From: Lysinibacillus cavernae
GTDB taxonomy: Bacteria > Bacillota > Bacilli > Bacillales_A > Planococcaceae
NCBI RefSeq assembly: GCF_009724685.1
Contig: NZ_WMEF01000014.1
Coordinates: 1 to 64,000, forward strand
Direction: 5' to 3'
Length of the DNA stretch: 64,000 nt
The notes beneath the pieces are model-generated. The model was not told where the DNA came from. It saw only the letters and a program-made list of their open reading frames with translations, and did no database searches. Positions within the stretch are counted from its first letter, which is position 1, and each line of letters starts with the position of its first letter. A program made the position numbers and the translations under genes. This document shows positions 45,189-53,616 of this stretch, piece after piece.

Positions 45189-46046
45189 TCAAGGTAAAAA
45201 TTCGTAAATACCCTCTGCAATAAATTCTGCTGGCCCTCGCATCCAAATATGGTCATTGTTAGCCCATCGTATGATTAGGTCACCACCACTAAGATGGACG
45301 ATTATTTCTTCTTCTCTCTGACAAAAACCATTTAAAATAGCTGCCACTACTGCTGCACTAGCACCTGTGCCACAAGCTTCAGTTATACCAGAACCTCGCT
45401 CCCAAACTAGAAATTTTAATTCTTTCGAATGAACGACCTCAACGAATTCTACATTGGTGCGATTAGGAAATCTCACATCATTTTCTATAACACCACCTAA
45501 TGTTTTGAGCGGGGCTTTTTCAATGTCACTGACAAAAAATACAGCATTTGGATTCCCTAAAAACATCGCTGTTACGAACAAATTATGTTGGGGTAATGTA
45601 AATAATTCATTGATGACGAGTTCATTAGGGTTTCCTAACATTGGTATATCTTTGCGATACAATAAGGGTTTTCCCATATCGACAATCACTTCTGTTACCC
45701 TGTCGTCATGAACCACTACTTGTACATGCATAATGCCCGATTTCGTTTCAATCGTAAAATGTTCCTGTCGCACAATATGACGTTCAAAGATATACTTGGC
45801 AACGCAGCGGAGACCGTTACCACAATTTGTCCCCTCTGTGCCATCTTTATTAAAAATTCTCATGCCACAGTCAGCAGTTTTAGACGGTTGGATAATGATT
45901 AAGCCATCCGAGCCAATTCCTGTATTGACATTGGCCATTTTTTTAGCTAATGAACTAAAGATGTCTTCCTTGTAATCATGCTGGAAAAGATCCAGATAGA
46001 TATAGCTGTTCCCAATACCATGCATTTTCGTAAAGGCAATTTTCAT
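45189..46046 (-). CDS. dapF: Diaminopimelate epimerase
   Basis: Converts LL- to meso-diaminopimelate for lysine and peptidoglycan synthesis. The two catalytic cysteines are seen in GTNCGNGLRC (about residue 76) and EACGTGASAA (about 223). The 285 aa match B. subtilis DapF (284). No other dap or lysine gene is adjacent, and its 3' neighbour (DAACS) is separated by 160 nt of A/T-rich DNA without a gene. Confidence 0.95.
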   Translation of the reverse strand: MKIAFTKMHGIGNSYIYLDLFQHDYKEDIFSSLAKKMANVNTGIGSDGLIIIQPSKTADCGMRIFNKDGTEGTNCGNGLRCVAKYIFERHIVRQEHFTIETKSGIMHVQVVVHDDRVTEVIVDMGKPLLYRKDIPMLGNPNELVINELFTLPQHNLFVTAMFLGNPNAVFFVSDIEKAPLKTLGGVIENDVRFPNRTNVEFVEVVHSKELKFLVWERGSGITEACGTGASAAVVAAILNGFCQREEEIIVHLSGGDLIIRWANNDHIWMRGPAEFIAEGIYEFLP

Positions 46047-46101
46047 ACATTCACTCCTTGTAAAGGATGTTTTATGTATCTAGATAGATGACCATATTTC
46101 C

Positions 46102-46893
46102 CTAAACTTGGCTGACCTTCTTTGCAAATTGATCAGGGATATATGTGAGATAGGGTTTACCAGTTAATGCATGTGTATGAATATCAGCAAAAACACCAAA
46201 TACTTCTTTCAGCAATGCTGGCGTAAGTACTTCCTCTGGTGTTCCGTGGCAAACAATTCGTCCATGCTGTAAAACGTAAAGTTGATCACAGTACATTGCA
46301 GCGATATTCAAGTCATGTAAAGCTGCGACAACTGTTAAATGTAAAGTTTGAATTAAATCCATTAGCTGAAGTTGATGTTGAATATCTAAATGATTTGTCG
46401 GTTCATCTAATATTAGTACCTGTGCTTGCTGTGCGAGTGCTCTAGCAACCATTACACGTTTTTTCTCCCCTCCCGAAAGAGAGCTAAAGCTACGTTTTGC
46501 TAAATGAGATATACCGGTTTGCTGTAGGGCATCTTTAACGATTTCAAAATCTTGTTCTTGATCAAGCTCTAACAGCTTTTTATGTGGCGTTCTCCCCATA
46601 CTGACTAAATCATGCACGGTGAAATCAAATAAAACAGGTGTTTCTTGACTAACAACAGCTAAATTTTTAGCAATCAATTTACTAGATTGCTTTAAAATAT
46701 CCTTCTCATTTAATAAAACCGTACCGCTTTCAGGCTTTAGAAGACGATACATATTTTTTAGCAATGTCGATTTACCGCTACCATTAGGGCCAATTAACCC
46801 AACAAATTGCTTTTCCTTAATGTGAATACTTACTTCATGTAATATACGCTGATCGTAAATGGAGAATGATACTTGCTTTGCTTCTAATGACAT
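46102..46893 (-). CDS. ABC ATPase, BtuD/FecE-type
   Basis: The 263-aa ATP-binding subunit has Walker A GPNGSGKSTLL (about 36-46), signature LSGGEKKRVMVARAL, Walker B VLILDEPTNHLD and the H-loop AALHDLN. Such proteins drive importers of cobalamin, haem or siderophores. The gene is next to a FecCD permease and lies downstream of a cobalamin riboswitch, so vitamin B12 uptake (BtuD) is the best reading. No substrate-binding lipoprotein gene follows. Confidence 0.85.
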   Translation of the reverse strand: MSLEAKQVSFSIYDQRILHEVSIHIKEKQFVGLIGPNGSGKSTLLKNMYRLLKPESGTVLLNEKDILKQSSKLIAKNLAVVSQETPVLFDFTVHDLVSMGRTPHKKLLELDQEQDFEIVKDALQQTGISHLAKRSFSSLSGGEKKRVMVARALAQQAQVLILDEPTNHLDIQHQLQLMDLIQTLHLTVVAALHDLNIAAMYCDQLYVLQHGRIVCHGTPEEVLTPALLKEVFGVFADIHTHALTGKPYLTYIPDQFAKKVSQV

Positions 46894-46898
46894 GTAAA

Positions 46899-47945
46899 TT
46901 AATCTCCTTCACCGAAAGAATAATTGTTACGACGGAGTAGCCAAATGAAAAATGGTCCTCCACAAAAAGCCGTAATAATACCAATTGGCATTTCCTGCGG
47001 AGCAATAATAATTCGAGCAAATGCATCTGCCCACACTAAAAAAATCCCCCCTATTAATGCACTAATAGGTATTACATATTTATAGTTAGATCCCATAATT
47101 AACCGCACTATATGTGGAATAATTAATCCCACAAATCCGATAGAGCCGCTGACTGCGACAAGTACACCTGTTAACAGTGAGACAAGTAATATGAGCTGAA
47201 CACGAAATTGCTGAAGATTAACGCCTAACGTCACTGCAGCCTCTTCCCCCATTAATAATAAATTTAAATTTCGATAGTTTAGCCATAGCAGCACAAATAC
47301 GACAAAAAATATTACAGCTGGAATCATAATATTATTCCATTTAGCTCCAGCCAGACTACCTAACATCCAAAACATAACGGCCTTCAAAGCACCCTCTTGC
47401 TTTGACATCATTAAAATAAAATTTGAAACGGCTGTTAAAATAAAGGACACAGCCATACCTGCCAATAGCAAACGGAAAATGGAAACACGTCCTCCAACTC
47501 GTGATAAGAAAAAAACGAGCATAATGGCAAGCAACGACCCTAAAAACGCTGATACAGAAAGAGCGTAAATACCTAGAAATGAAAAAGCTCCTAAAATAAT
47601 CACAGAAGTAGCTCCGACGGCTGCCCCTGAAGAAATCCCTAAAATATATGGGTCAGCAATTGAATTTCGGACAAGTGCCTGAATAGCTGCCCCTGCAATA
47701 GCTAATCCCGCTCCAACAATAGCAGCTAGCAAAACACGAGGAGCTCTTATTTGCCAAATGATGATTTCTTGTGAACGGCTCCAATCTTGCTCTATTAAAT
47801 TTTGTATAAAGGGAATCTTAGAAAGAATAACCTTCCATACATATAATGGTGTGACCGATACAGAGCCAACCATTACAGCAAATGTCATTGAAACGATTAA
47901 GACAAAGAAAAGAATTAAGGAAAAAAACATAAATTTTTTATTCAT
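46899..47945 (-). CDS. FecCD/BtuC-type permease
   Basis: The 348-aa permease has about ten membrane helices; family landmarks: RAPRVLLAAIVGAGLAIAGA, AGADPYILGISSGA-like QALVRNSIADPYILG, GFVGLIIPHIVR and ARIIIAPQEMPIGIITAFCGGPFF (read in parts). ATG 47945 (MNKKFMFF) follows AGTAGGAG by 10 nt; an in-frame start to 48038 would begin inside the riboswitch terminator. With the downstream ATPase it forms a BtuCD-like importer, repressed when cobalamin is available. Confidence 0.88.
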   Translation of the reverse strand: MNKKFMFFSLILFFVLIVSMTFAVMVGSVSVTPLYVWKVILSKIPFIQNLIEQDWSRSQEIIIWQIRAPRVLLAAIVGAGLAIAGAAIQALVRNSIADPYILGISSGAAVGATSVIILGAFSFLGIYALSVSAFLGSLLAIMLVFFLSRVGGRVSIFRLLLAGMAVSFILTAVSNFILMMSKQEGALKAVMFWMLGSLAGAKWNNIMIPAVIFFVVFVLLWLNYRNLNLLLMGEEAAVTLGVNLQQFRVQLILLVSLLTGVLVAVSGSIGFVGLIIPHIVRLIMGSNYKYVIPISALIGGIFLVWADAFARIIIAPQEMPIGIITAFCGGPFFIWLLRRNNYSFGEGD

Positions 47946-47987
47946 TCGTTTTAAACTCCTACTGAATATTGATAAATGAAGCAATAA

Positions 47988-48026
47988 AAAAAGGTATTCC
48001 ATGCGAAAATACGCATAGAAATACCC
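47988..48026 (-). terminator. Leader terminator of the cobalamin riboswitch
   Basis: Minus-strand stem GGGTATTTCTATGCG pairing with CGCATGGAATACC, followed by TTTTTTT. Confidence 0.85.
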
Positions 48027-48089
48027 TAGATTAAACAAAGTCAGAAAATATCCAGCTATTGTCCGTAATTGCTTGCATCCTCGTGGGCA

Positions 48090-48265
48090 TTACAGGTTTT
48101 ACCAATTGGCAGGTCTCCTGGCTTCGAATCAACACCCTATAATTGCCTTCCCATTCTTATACAGTGGCAAAAAATATCATAGGACTCCTCTTTACAGTTG
48201 CGGGACAGCGCCGGACTTTCACCGACTTCCCTTTTAAGTGACATATAAAATGTCACACCAATAGT
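48090..48265 (-). ncRNA. Cobalamin riboswitch
   Basis: On the minus strand the class landmarks are in order: AAAAGGGAAGTCGGTGAAAG, CCGGCGCTGTCCCGCAACTG, the GCCACTG (B12 box region), GGGAAGGC, and AAGCCAGGAGACCTGCC. Together these define the AdoCbl family. It precedes the BtuCD-like genes with a terminator in between. The ends are approximate. Confidence 0.95.
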
Positions 48266-48294
48266 ATTTGAAGTTATAAAATTGTGACGATTCT

Positions 48295-48323
48295 ATCATA
48301 CATTTTAAAAGATCGTTAGTCTA
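48295..48323 (-). promoter_or_regulatory. Promoter of the cobalamin-riboswitch transcript
   Basis: Minus-strand TAGACT (48318-48323), 17-nt spacer, TATGAT (48295-48300), directly upstream of the aptamer. Confidence 0.55.
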
Positions 48324-48338
48324 CTTATTTAGCAATAA

Positions 48339-48374
48339 TTGAGTTAACCTATAAATTATTTTAGGTTGACACAA
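48339..48374. promoter_or_regulatory. BirA operator of bioY
   Basis: TTGAGTTAACCT and AGGTTGACACAA form inverted half-sites about 12 nt apart, matching the BirA pattern (TTGTTAACC...GGTTAACAA) of Bacilli. It overlaps the bioY -35, so biotinylated BirA would block the promoter. Confidence 0.75.
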
Positions 48375-48394
48375 ATACTTTCGTTTTTTACACT
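48366..48394 (+). promoter_or_regulatory. Promoter of bioY
   Basis: TTGACA, 17-nt spacer, TACACT. The -35 is part of the right BirA half-site. Confidence 0.75.
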
Positions 48395-48426
48395 ATCAGT
48401 ACAACTTACAAAATAGAGGTGAAATC

Positions 48427-49023
48427 ATGGCAACAGTTACACAACAAAGTCATCACAAATTAAGAACCGTTGATATTGCCTACATTGGATTATTCTCTAC
48501 CTTAATGATGGTGGGTGCTAATATTACTTCCTTTGTACCTTTTATGAAAATTAGTGGTGTGCCGATTACGCTACAAACCTTTTTTGCTATTTTAGCAGGG
48601 CTTATTCTTGGTAGCAGAAAAGGTGCACTCGCATGTACAGTCTATATGTGCATAGGATTAGCAGGAGCACCTGTCTTTGCTCGCTTCAGTGGAGGATTTG
48701 GTCAAATTTTAAGCCCTACCTTTGGGTTTATTATTACATTTATTTTAGCAGCATTTGTTGCAGGTCTTATCGTAGAACGACTCGGAACAAAGAAAAGCTA
48801 TATAGTGGCTGCCTCATTGGCAACGGCTATTATTTATTTATTCGGCACAAATTGGATGTATTTTGCTTACAAGCTTTGGGCAAGTGCACCAGAGAATTTT
48901 TCATATAAATTAGCTTGGTTTTGGATGATTCCTCCATTACCCAAAGATATCATGTTAGCCATTTTTGCAGGTATCTTCGCCTACCGACTACAAAAAACAC
49001 TGAAAATCATACCCATCCGATAA
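48427..49023 (+). CDS. bioY: Biotin transporter substrate-binding subunit
   Basis: S-component of a biotin ECF transporter. The 198-aa protein has six membrane helices and the BioY landmarks ISGVPITLQTFFAILAGLIL, GLAGAPVFARFSGGFGQILSPTFGFII (read in two parts). GAGGTG precedes the ATG. The BirA operator upstream links it to biotin status. The energising EcfAA'T genes are elsewhere, as is normal. Confidence 0.94.
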   Translation: MATVTQQSHHKLRTVDIAYIGLFSTLMMVGANITSFVPFMKISGVPITLQTFFAILAGLILGSRKGALACTVYMCIGLAGAPVFARFSGGFGQILSPTFGFIITFILAAFVAGLIVERLGTKKSYIVAASLATAIIYLFGTNWMYFAYKLWASAPENFSYKLAWFWMIPPLPKDIMLAIFAGIFAYRLQKTLKIIPIR

Positions 49024-49024
49024 C

Positions 49025-49066
49025 ACATTTCTTCACCTCTTAGTGTCAAATGCAAGAAGTGTTTTT
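49025..49066 (+). terminator. Terminator after bioY
   Basis: Stem ACATTTCTT/AAGAAGTGT followed by TTTTT. Confidence 0.65.
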
Positions 49067-49138
49067 GTCATAGATAATGTCCATCATTTCTGCACATTTG
49101 TTTGCTACAGTAAGGGCAAATAGTGAGGAGGATCTAAC

Positions 49139-49711
49139 ATGACATTCAAACGAAAATGGTCGATTGGACTACTATCAGCAGCAGCTCTAATTAGTTTATC
49201 AGCTTGTACGGAGGATAAAACAGGTACAAACAATAGTGCTGGAACAGAGCAACAAGCAGAAATGGATCATTCTACGATGAACCATTCAAGTTCAGGCGAA
49301 GTTCCATCAACATTAAAAAACGCTGAAAATCCAAAGTTTCCTGTTGGGAGTACAGCTATTATTACTGACGGGCATATGGACGGTATGAAAGGTGCTGAGG
49401 CAACAATAGTTGGTGCATATAATACCACTGCTTATATGATTTCCTATGAGCCAACATTAGGTGGAAAGCGTGTAGAAAACCATAAGTGGGTCATTCACGA
49501 AGAATTGATTGATCCAGATGGAGCACCTCTAGCTCCTGGCACAGAAGTAAAAACGGACGCAGCGCATATGGAGGGCATGGAAAATGCAACTGTCCGTATT
49601 GATGAAGCTGTAAAAACGACTGTTTATATGGTTGATTACACTTCAACCACAAATGGTGAAGCAGTTAAAAATCATAAATGGGTGACAGAAGCAGAGTTAT
49701 CTACGAAATAA
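49139..49711 (+). CDS. ydhK: YdhK-type lipoprotein (two DUF1541 repeats)
   Basis: Lipobox LSAC (about residues 19-22), then a short Met/His-rich linker (AEMDHSTMNHSS) and two DUF1541 repeats of about 60 residues: GSTAIITDGHMDGMKGAEAT...NHKWVIHEEL and GTEVKTDAAHMEGMENATVR...NHKWVTEAEL. The Met/His motifs suggest metal, perhaps copper, binding; B. subtilis YdhK is the relative. A two-component system lies 40 nt beyond in convergent orientation, as often seen for sensor-controlled envelope proteins. Confidence 0.85.
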   Translation: MTFKRKWSIGLLSAAALISLSACTEDKTGTNNSAGTEQQAEMDHSTMNHSSSGEVPSTLKNAENPKFPVGSTAIITDGHMDGMKGAEATIVGAYNTTAYMISYEPTLGGKRVENHKWVIHEELIDPDGAPLAPGTEVKTDAAHMEGMENATVRIDEAVKTTVYMVDYTSTTNGEAVKNHKWVTEAELSTK

Positions 49712-49716
49712 AACGA

Positions 49717-49749
49717 ACAACCTCTCCCATTACCACTGGCAGAGGTTGT
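49717..49749. terminator. Convergent terminator, ydhK and response regulator
   Basis: Stem ACAACCTCT/AGAGGTTGT with T-rich flank, between converging genes. Confidence 0.65.
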
Positions 49750-49752
49750 ATT

Positions 49753-50454
49753 CTAGCTTTTATTTTCTATCGGCTTACTATCTGCTGACTTGTGCCATTT
49801 ATAGCCGATGCCCCAAACTGTTTGCAAGTAATCATCGGCTGGGAAACCACTTTTCCTTAATTTTTCTCGTAAATTACGCACATGTGAATCAATTGTTCGA
49901 TCTTCAATTGTCACAGTATATCCCCAAACTATATTGATTAGATGTTCCCTAGAAAATACTTTATTTTGATGATCTAAAAATAATGCAAGCATGGAAAATT
50001 CCTTTGGAGTTAATGGGATTGCCTCCTGGCGGAAAAATAATTCAACGGATTCTTTATCTAATCGTAGTCCCTCAAAGCTAACAACTTTTTCTTCTGTTTT
50101 AGATCTCCTTAATACAGCATGGATACGTGCTAATAACTCTTCCTCATCAAAAGGCTTTACTATGTAGTCATCTGCACCAATATTTAAACCTTTAACAATA
50201 TCAGCATGCTCCCCTTTTGCTGTGAGCATAATGATGGGCACATCCCAAAACTTTCTAATTTCTTGGCAAGCCTGCCACCCATCCATCACTGGCATCATAA
50301 TATCCAAAAGAACTAAATCTACCTGCTCTTTTTCCAAATAAACCAAAGCCTCTGGAACGGACGATAAAGCTCTACAATGAAATACAGGTTCTAAGTATAG
50401 AGTTAATAAATCTAACATTCTTGGTTCATCGTCAATGCATAAAATAGTTTTCAT
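49753..50454 (-). CDS. OmpR-family response regulator
   Basis: The 233-aa regulator has a receiver domain with the phospho-acceptor Asp in VDLVLLDIMMPVMDGW (about residue 51) and a winged-helix DNA-binding domain with LTPKEFSMLALFLDH and IVWGYTVTIEDRTIDSHVRNL. It starts inside the kinase gene (23-bp overlap). It would pair with that kinase; a likely target is the ydhK lipoprotein gene facing it, but no binding repeat was recognised. Confidence 0.9.
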   Translation of the reverse strand: MKTILCIDDEPRMLDLLTLYLEPVFHCRALSSVPEALVYLEKEQVDLVLLDIMMPVMDGWQACQEIRKFWDVPIIMLTAKGEHADIVKGLNIGADDYIVKPFDEEELLARIHAVLRRSKTEEKVVSFEGLRLDKESVELFFRQEAIPLTPKEFSMLALFLDHQNKVFSREHLINIVWGYTVTIEDRTIDSHVRNLREKLRKSGFPADDYLQTVWGIGYKWHKSADSKPIENKS

Positions 50455-51826
50455 CCGCTTCTACTCCTTTAAACGATATTTCAAAAGTAGTCCCTTTATT
50501 TTCTTCACTACTAACAACCACTTTTCCCCCATGTGCCTGTACAAGCTCTTTGACAATAGCAAGCCCTAGTCCAGAACCACCTAATGCACGACTACGAGAT
50601 TTTTCTACTCGATAAAAGCGTTCAAAAATATAAGGTAAATCCTTCTTTGGAATCCCTTTTCCTGTATCTTGAACGATGATGGTTAAAACGTCATTGTAAT
50701 TCTTTACATAGACAGAAGCTGTATCTCCTGGTGCACAGTAGATTAATGCGTTATTTAATAGATTAAACAATATTTGCTCAAGTCGTGCTTCATCTGCCCA
50801 TAATGTTAAATCCTTTTCACAACACACAACAAAACGTATACCTTTTTCTTGAAAAGCAGGGCTTAATTTTGCTTCAATGCTTGTAAAAAACGTATTTAAA
50901 TCAAGACTTTGTTTCTCGATAATAAACGAATTTTCATCCATTTTAGCTAAATCAAATAAGTCTTTGATTAATCGAGAAAGTCTATTGGTTTCTTCTATTA
51001 TAATAGCTAAATATTCTTGACGATTTTGCTCTGTTAAATCTCGTTTATAAAGAATGTCGGTATAACCTTTAATAAAAGTTAAAGGCGTCCGAAGCTCATG
51101 TGCTATGCTCGATAAAAACTCATTGCGCTCCTGCCTTAAATGATTTAAATCATTAGATAACAGTTGGATTGCATTCGATAAATCCCCAAGCTCATCTTGT
51201 CCATTAGAAGAAAGAGCGACAGTAAAATCACCTTTGCTCATTTTCAATGTAGCCTCTTTCATTTGTATTAATGGTTTAGCAAGCTTTCTAGATAGAATGA
51301 TAATGACAGCAATTGTTACGAGACCAGATACGACGCCAACGATGAGAAAATGTTTATTTAAGCGTTTCATTAACGCATGGATGGAGTCAGTATTTTGAAA
51401 CATAAATACGTAGCCAATGGTTGTTTGCTGATTTTGAATAGGACTGATAGTGGCTATAGCTTGCACCTCTTGCCACTTATCTTGTAAGACCTTCCCCTCA
51501 TAAGGTATGTTTCCCTCTATATTGTTTATCATATCTCTGATTTCAGGATGTGGTTGCGAGGAGTCCAGTATTGTTCCCTCATGATCAGTAACCACTACAT
51601 CTGTACTTTCTTCCGATTCCATAAGAACTACGTGTGCTAGTGTTTCCTTATTGAAGTTCTGTTCTAAAATCGTTCGATGTGAGTTCCCTCTTGCTTGCAA
51701 ACTCGCTAATTCCTCCTCTACTCTTGAATTGGTCAAAGAGGTATGTAAAAAAAACATCATAAATGTTTCGATACAAAATAATGTGATGAAAAAGATAATG
51801 CCAAGCTTCAGTGATAATTTTTTCAT
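50432..51826 (-). CDS. Sensor histidine kinase
   Basis: The 464-aa kinase has two membrane helices (about 8-28 and 160-180), an extracytoplasmic sensor between them, a HAMP linker (about 180-235), HisKA with phospho-His in SIAHELRTPLTFIKGY, and HATPase motifs NLLNNALIY, DTGKGI and GSGLGLAIVK. Signal unknown; the neighbouring Met/His-rich lipoprotein makes a metal or envelope signal plausible. AT-rich DNA to 52080 upstream has no gene. Confidence 0.9.
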   Translation of the reverse strand: MKKLSLKLGIIFFITLFCIETFMMFFLHTSLTNSRVEEELASLQARGNSHRTILEQNFNKETLAHVVLMESEESTDVVVTDHEGTILDSSQPHPEIRDMINNIEGNIPYEGKVLQDKWQEVQAIATISPIQNQQTTIGYVFMFQNTDSIHALMKRLNKHFLIVGVVSGLVTIAVIIILSRKLAKPLIQMKEATLKMSKGDFTVALSSNGQDELGDLSNAIQLLSNDLNHLRQERNEFLSSIAHELRTPLTFIKGYTDILYKRDLTEQNRQEYLAIIIEETNRLSRLIKDLFDLAKMDENSFIIEKQSLDLNTFFTSIEAKLSPAFQEKGIRFVVCCEKDLTLWADEARLEQILFNLLNNALIYCAPGDTASVYVKNYNDVLTIIVQDTGKGIPKKDLPYIFERFYRVEKSRSRALGGSGLGLAIVKELVQAHGGKVVVSSEENKGTTFEISFKGVEADENYFMH

Positions 51827-52081
51827 CTGTAACCACCATTCTAGAATTTCTTAAAAGTATAACGTGAAAGTGTGAAGATTTCATGCAGAAGTAACATCTT
51901 GCCAAACGAAAAAGTATTCATAAGTATTTCTTGCCATAACAAAGTTGAATAGACCATTACTTGACATTGATGATTCAATCTATTGTAACAAAACTATAAT
52001 TTAGAGTTCATAAAACAATTTGTAAGGTTGATTTCAGTACTAATGTTGTAAATTCATTCTATTTTCTTATGTTGTGATATG

Positions 52082-52267
52082 TTAGCAAATTATTTGATGA
52101 GTAGTGGGTCGTTGAGTTGATTGAAGTGGAGAACGAGCGACTTCTTGGAGATTGGCATCACAAATCAGACTTTGGAGCGAGTCGAACGCACCCAAGAAGC
52201 TTGCTTTGAGTGGATTGTAGCGAGTCCATTCAGAACGGAAATCACCCCATGCTTTACTGAAATGCAA
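52082..52267. repeat. Structured, comparatively GC-rich intergenic element
   Basis: This about 190-nt stretch differs sharply from the AT-rich intergenic sequence on both sides. It contains a CTTCTTGG (52141-52148) and CCAAGAAG (52192-52199) hairpin and several GCGAGTC/GAACG direct and inverted motifs. One minus-strand frame is open for 61 codons but has no ribosome site. I read it as a dispersed intergenic repeat or a structured RNA rather than a gene. Nothing else is seen in 51830-52320 except the palindrome at 52281. Confidence 0.5.
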
Positions 52268-52280
52268 TTTTTCTAATAAG

Positions 52281-52314
52281 ATGACCCATAAGTATATGTA
52301 TACTTATGGGTCAT
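52281..52314. promoter_or_regulatory. Perfect 16-bp palindrome without T-run
   Basis: Arms ATGACCCATAAGTATA and complement around TG. It lies 7 nt after the FMN-reductase stop but has no T-run in either direction, so it is a poor terminator by the usual rule. It may be a protein-binding site or a 3'-end processing hairpin. Confidence 0.6.
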
Positions 52315-52321
52315 AATTTAA

Positions 52322-52864
52322 TTAAATGTATTTTTTTGCCCAGTTTAAGAAGTTATCAATTACTACATCAAGGAATTTCACTGTACCTTCATCAGTTAAA
52401 TTACCTTCTGCATCAAATTTAGTATGAACAGCACCGATATAAACGTCATTGCCGCTTAGTAACGGTGAGTTAATGCCTGGAGAGAATAATATATCACGTA
52501 AATGTAATTGTGCTTTTACAGTACCTAAATTCCCCATAGATGCTCCCATAATGATAGATGGTTTGCCAATCATTACTTTATCTACACGAGACAACCAATC
52601 AATTGCATTAACCATAACACCTGGAACTGTACCATTATATTCTGGTGTTACCCATAATACAGCATCTGCAGCTTTGACTTTTGCTTTAAAATCAAGAACT
52701 GCTTGTGGTGCTTCGTTTTCTATATCTTGATTATACATTGGTAGATCCTTTAGGCTTAAAACTTCAAGATCTAACTTCTCTGTATAACGTTTTTGAATAA
52801 ATTCAGCTAATTGCATATTATAAGATTCTTTACGGATACTGCCTACGATGGCAACTACTTTCAT
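52322..52864 (-). CDS. NADPH-dependent FMN reductase (azoreductase type)
   Basis: The 180-aa flavodoxin-like reductase has the phosphate-binding VGSIRKESYN at the N-terminus, TPEYNGTVPGVMVNAIDWLSR, and IIMGASMGNLGTVKAQLHLR. These enzymes reduce flavin, quinones or azo dyes. It is the last gene of the MhqR block; linking it to quinone detoxification rests on position, since no MhqR operator precedes it directly. Confidence 0.88.
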   Translation of the reverse strand: MKVVAIVGSIRKESYNMQLAEFIQKRYTEKLDLEVLSLKDLPMYNQDIENEAPQAVLDFKAKVKAADAVLWVTPEYNGTVPGVMVNAIDWLSRVDKVMIGKPSIIMGASMGNLGTVKAQLHLRDILFSPGINSPLLSGNDVYIGAVHTKFDAEGNLTDEGTVKFLDVVIDNFLNWAKKYI

Positions 52865-52927
52865 GATGTTTCCTCCTAAATGTACATTATTCTTAGTATT
52901 TATATAGCTATTCTATTTTATACCACA

Positions 52928-53545
52928 TTAATAATAAATGGCAAATTCTTCAACTGGTTTACGATAACCACGTAAGCGTCGACTACTTTCTTTTTCTTTG
53001 CCTATTGTAATCATCAGAGCAATTTCATGTGTTTCTGGCACATTAAACAGTTGGCGCATTTTTTGATCGTCAAACCCAATCATTGGACAAGTGTCCCAGC
53101 CACGATTTTTCGCAGCAAGCATAAATAACATGGCAGACAAAGATGCATTTCGAATAGCTTCGCCCTTCATAAATGTCTCACCGCGTTCTTCATAAAATTT
53201 AGTATTCTCTGCAACAATTTCTTCTAGTTCACCGGCTGTAATTATACCTAAATCAACCATGCCTTGACTTAGTTCAGCAGTATCTTTATACGCTTCCTTA
53301 TCACCTAGGACAAGGATTACCCCAGAAGCTGAATGCACTTTATATTGACCAAATGCTGCTTCACGCACCTTTTCCTTCATATCCTTATCCAGCACAACAA
53401 TATAATTGGCGTGCTGTAAGTTAAAGGCCGATGGTGCGAGCTTAACATCCTCTAAAATGGGACGTATATCATCCTCGGTCATCTTAACGTCCTGTAAAAA
53501 ATTATTAGCAGAACGGCGCTTATCAATTAGCTTAGAAAATTCCAT
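52928..53545 (-). CDS. mhqN: Nitroreductase (MhqN-like)
   Basis: The 205-aa FMN-dependent nitroreductase opens with FSKLIDKRRSANNF, typical of the YodC/MhqN type, and has LAPSAFNLQHANYIVV, GWDTCPMIGFD and the terminal RLRGYRKPVEEFA. It probably reduces quinone-like electrophiles. It follows mhqO by 71 nt containing a CAGTAGAGA hairpin; the B. subtilis mhqNOP operon has the same two gene families in a different order. Confidence 0.85.
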   Translation of the reverse strand: MEFSKLIDKRRSANNFLQDVKMTEDDIRPILEDVKLAPSAFNLQHANYIVVLDKDMKEKVREAAFGQYKVHSASGVILVLGDKEAYKDTAELSQGMVDLGIITAGELEEIVAENTKFYEERGETFMKGEAIRNASLSAMLFMLAAKNRGWDTCPMIGFDDQKMRQLFNVPETHEIALMITIGKEKESSRRLRGYRKPVEEFAIYY

Positions 53546-53616
53546 TTATTAAACCCCCAATGCATTTATGTATTTATCCAGTAGAGAGGCTTCTTTCTCT
53601 ACTGAATAAAATAGTA

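Noticed and set aside
45050..45256. Minus-strand open frame after dapF
   Set aside because: It overlaps the dapF 3' end in another frame and has no ribosome site.
52082..52267. 61-codon open frame (MHFSKAWGDFRSEW...) as a protein gene
   Set aside because: No ribosome site and the sequence looks like a structured or repeated element; kept as a repeat instead.
53546..53616. CAGTAGAGA hairpin between mhqO and mhqN as a terminator
   Set aside because: It lacks a T-run; an RNA-stability or processing role is more likely, and it was not claimed as a terminator.
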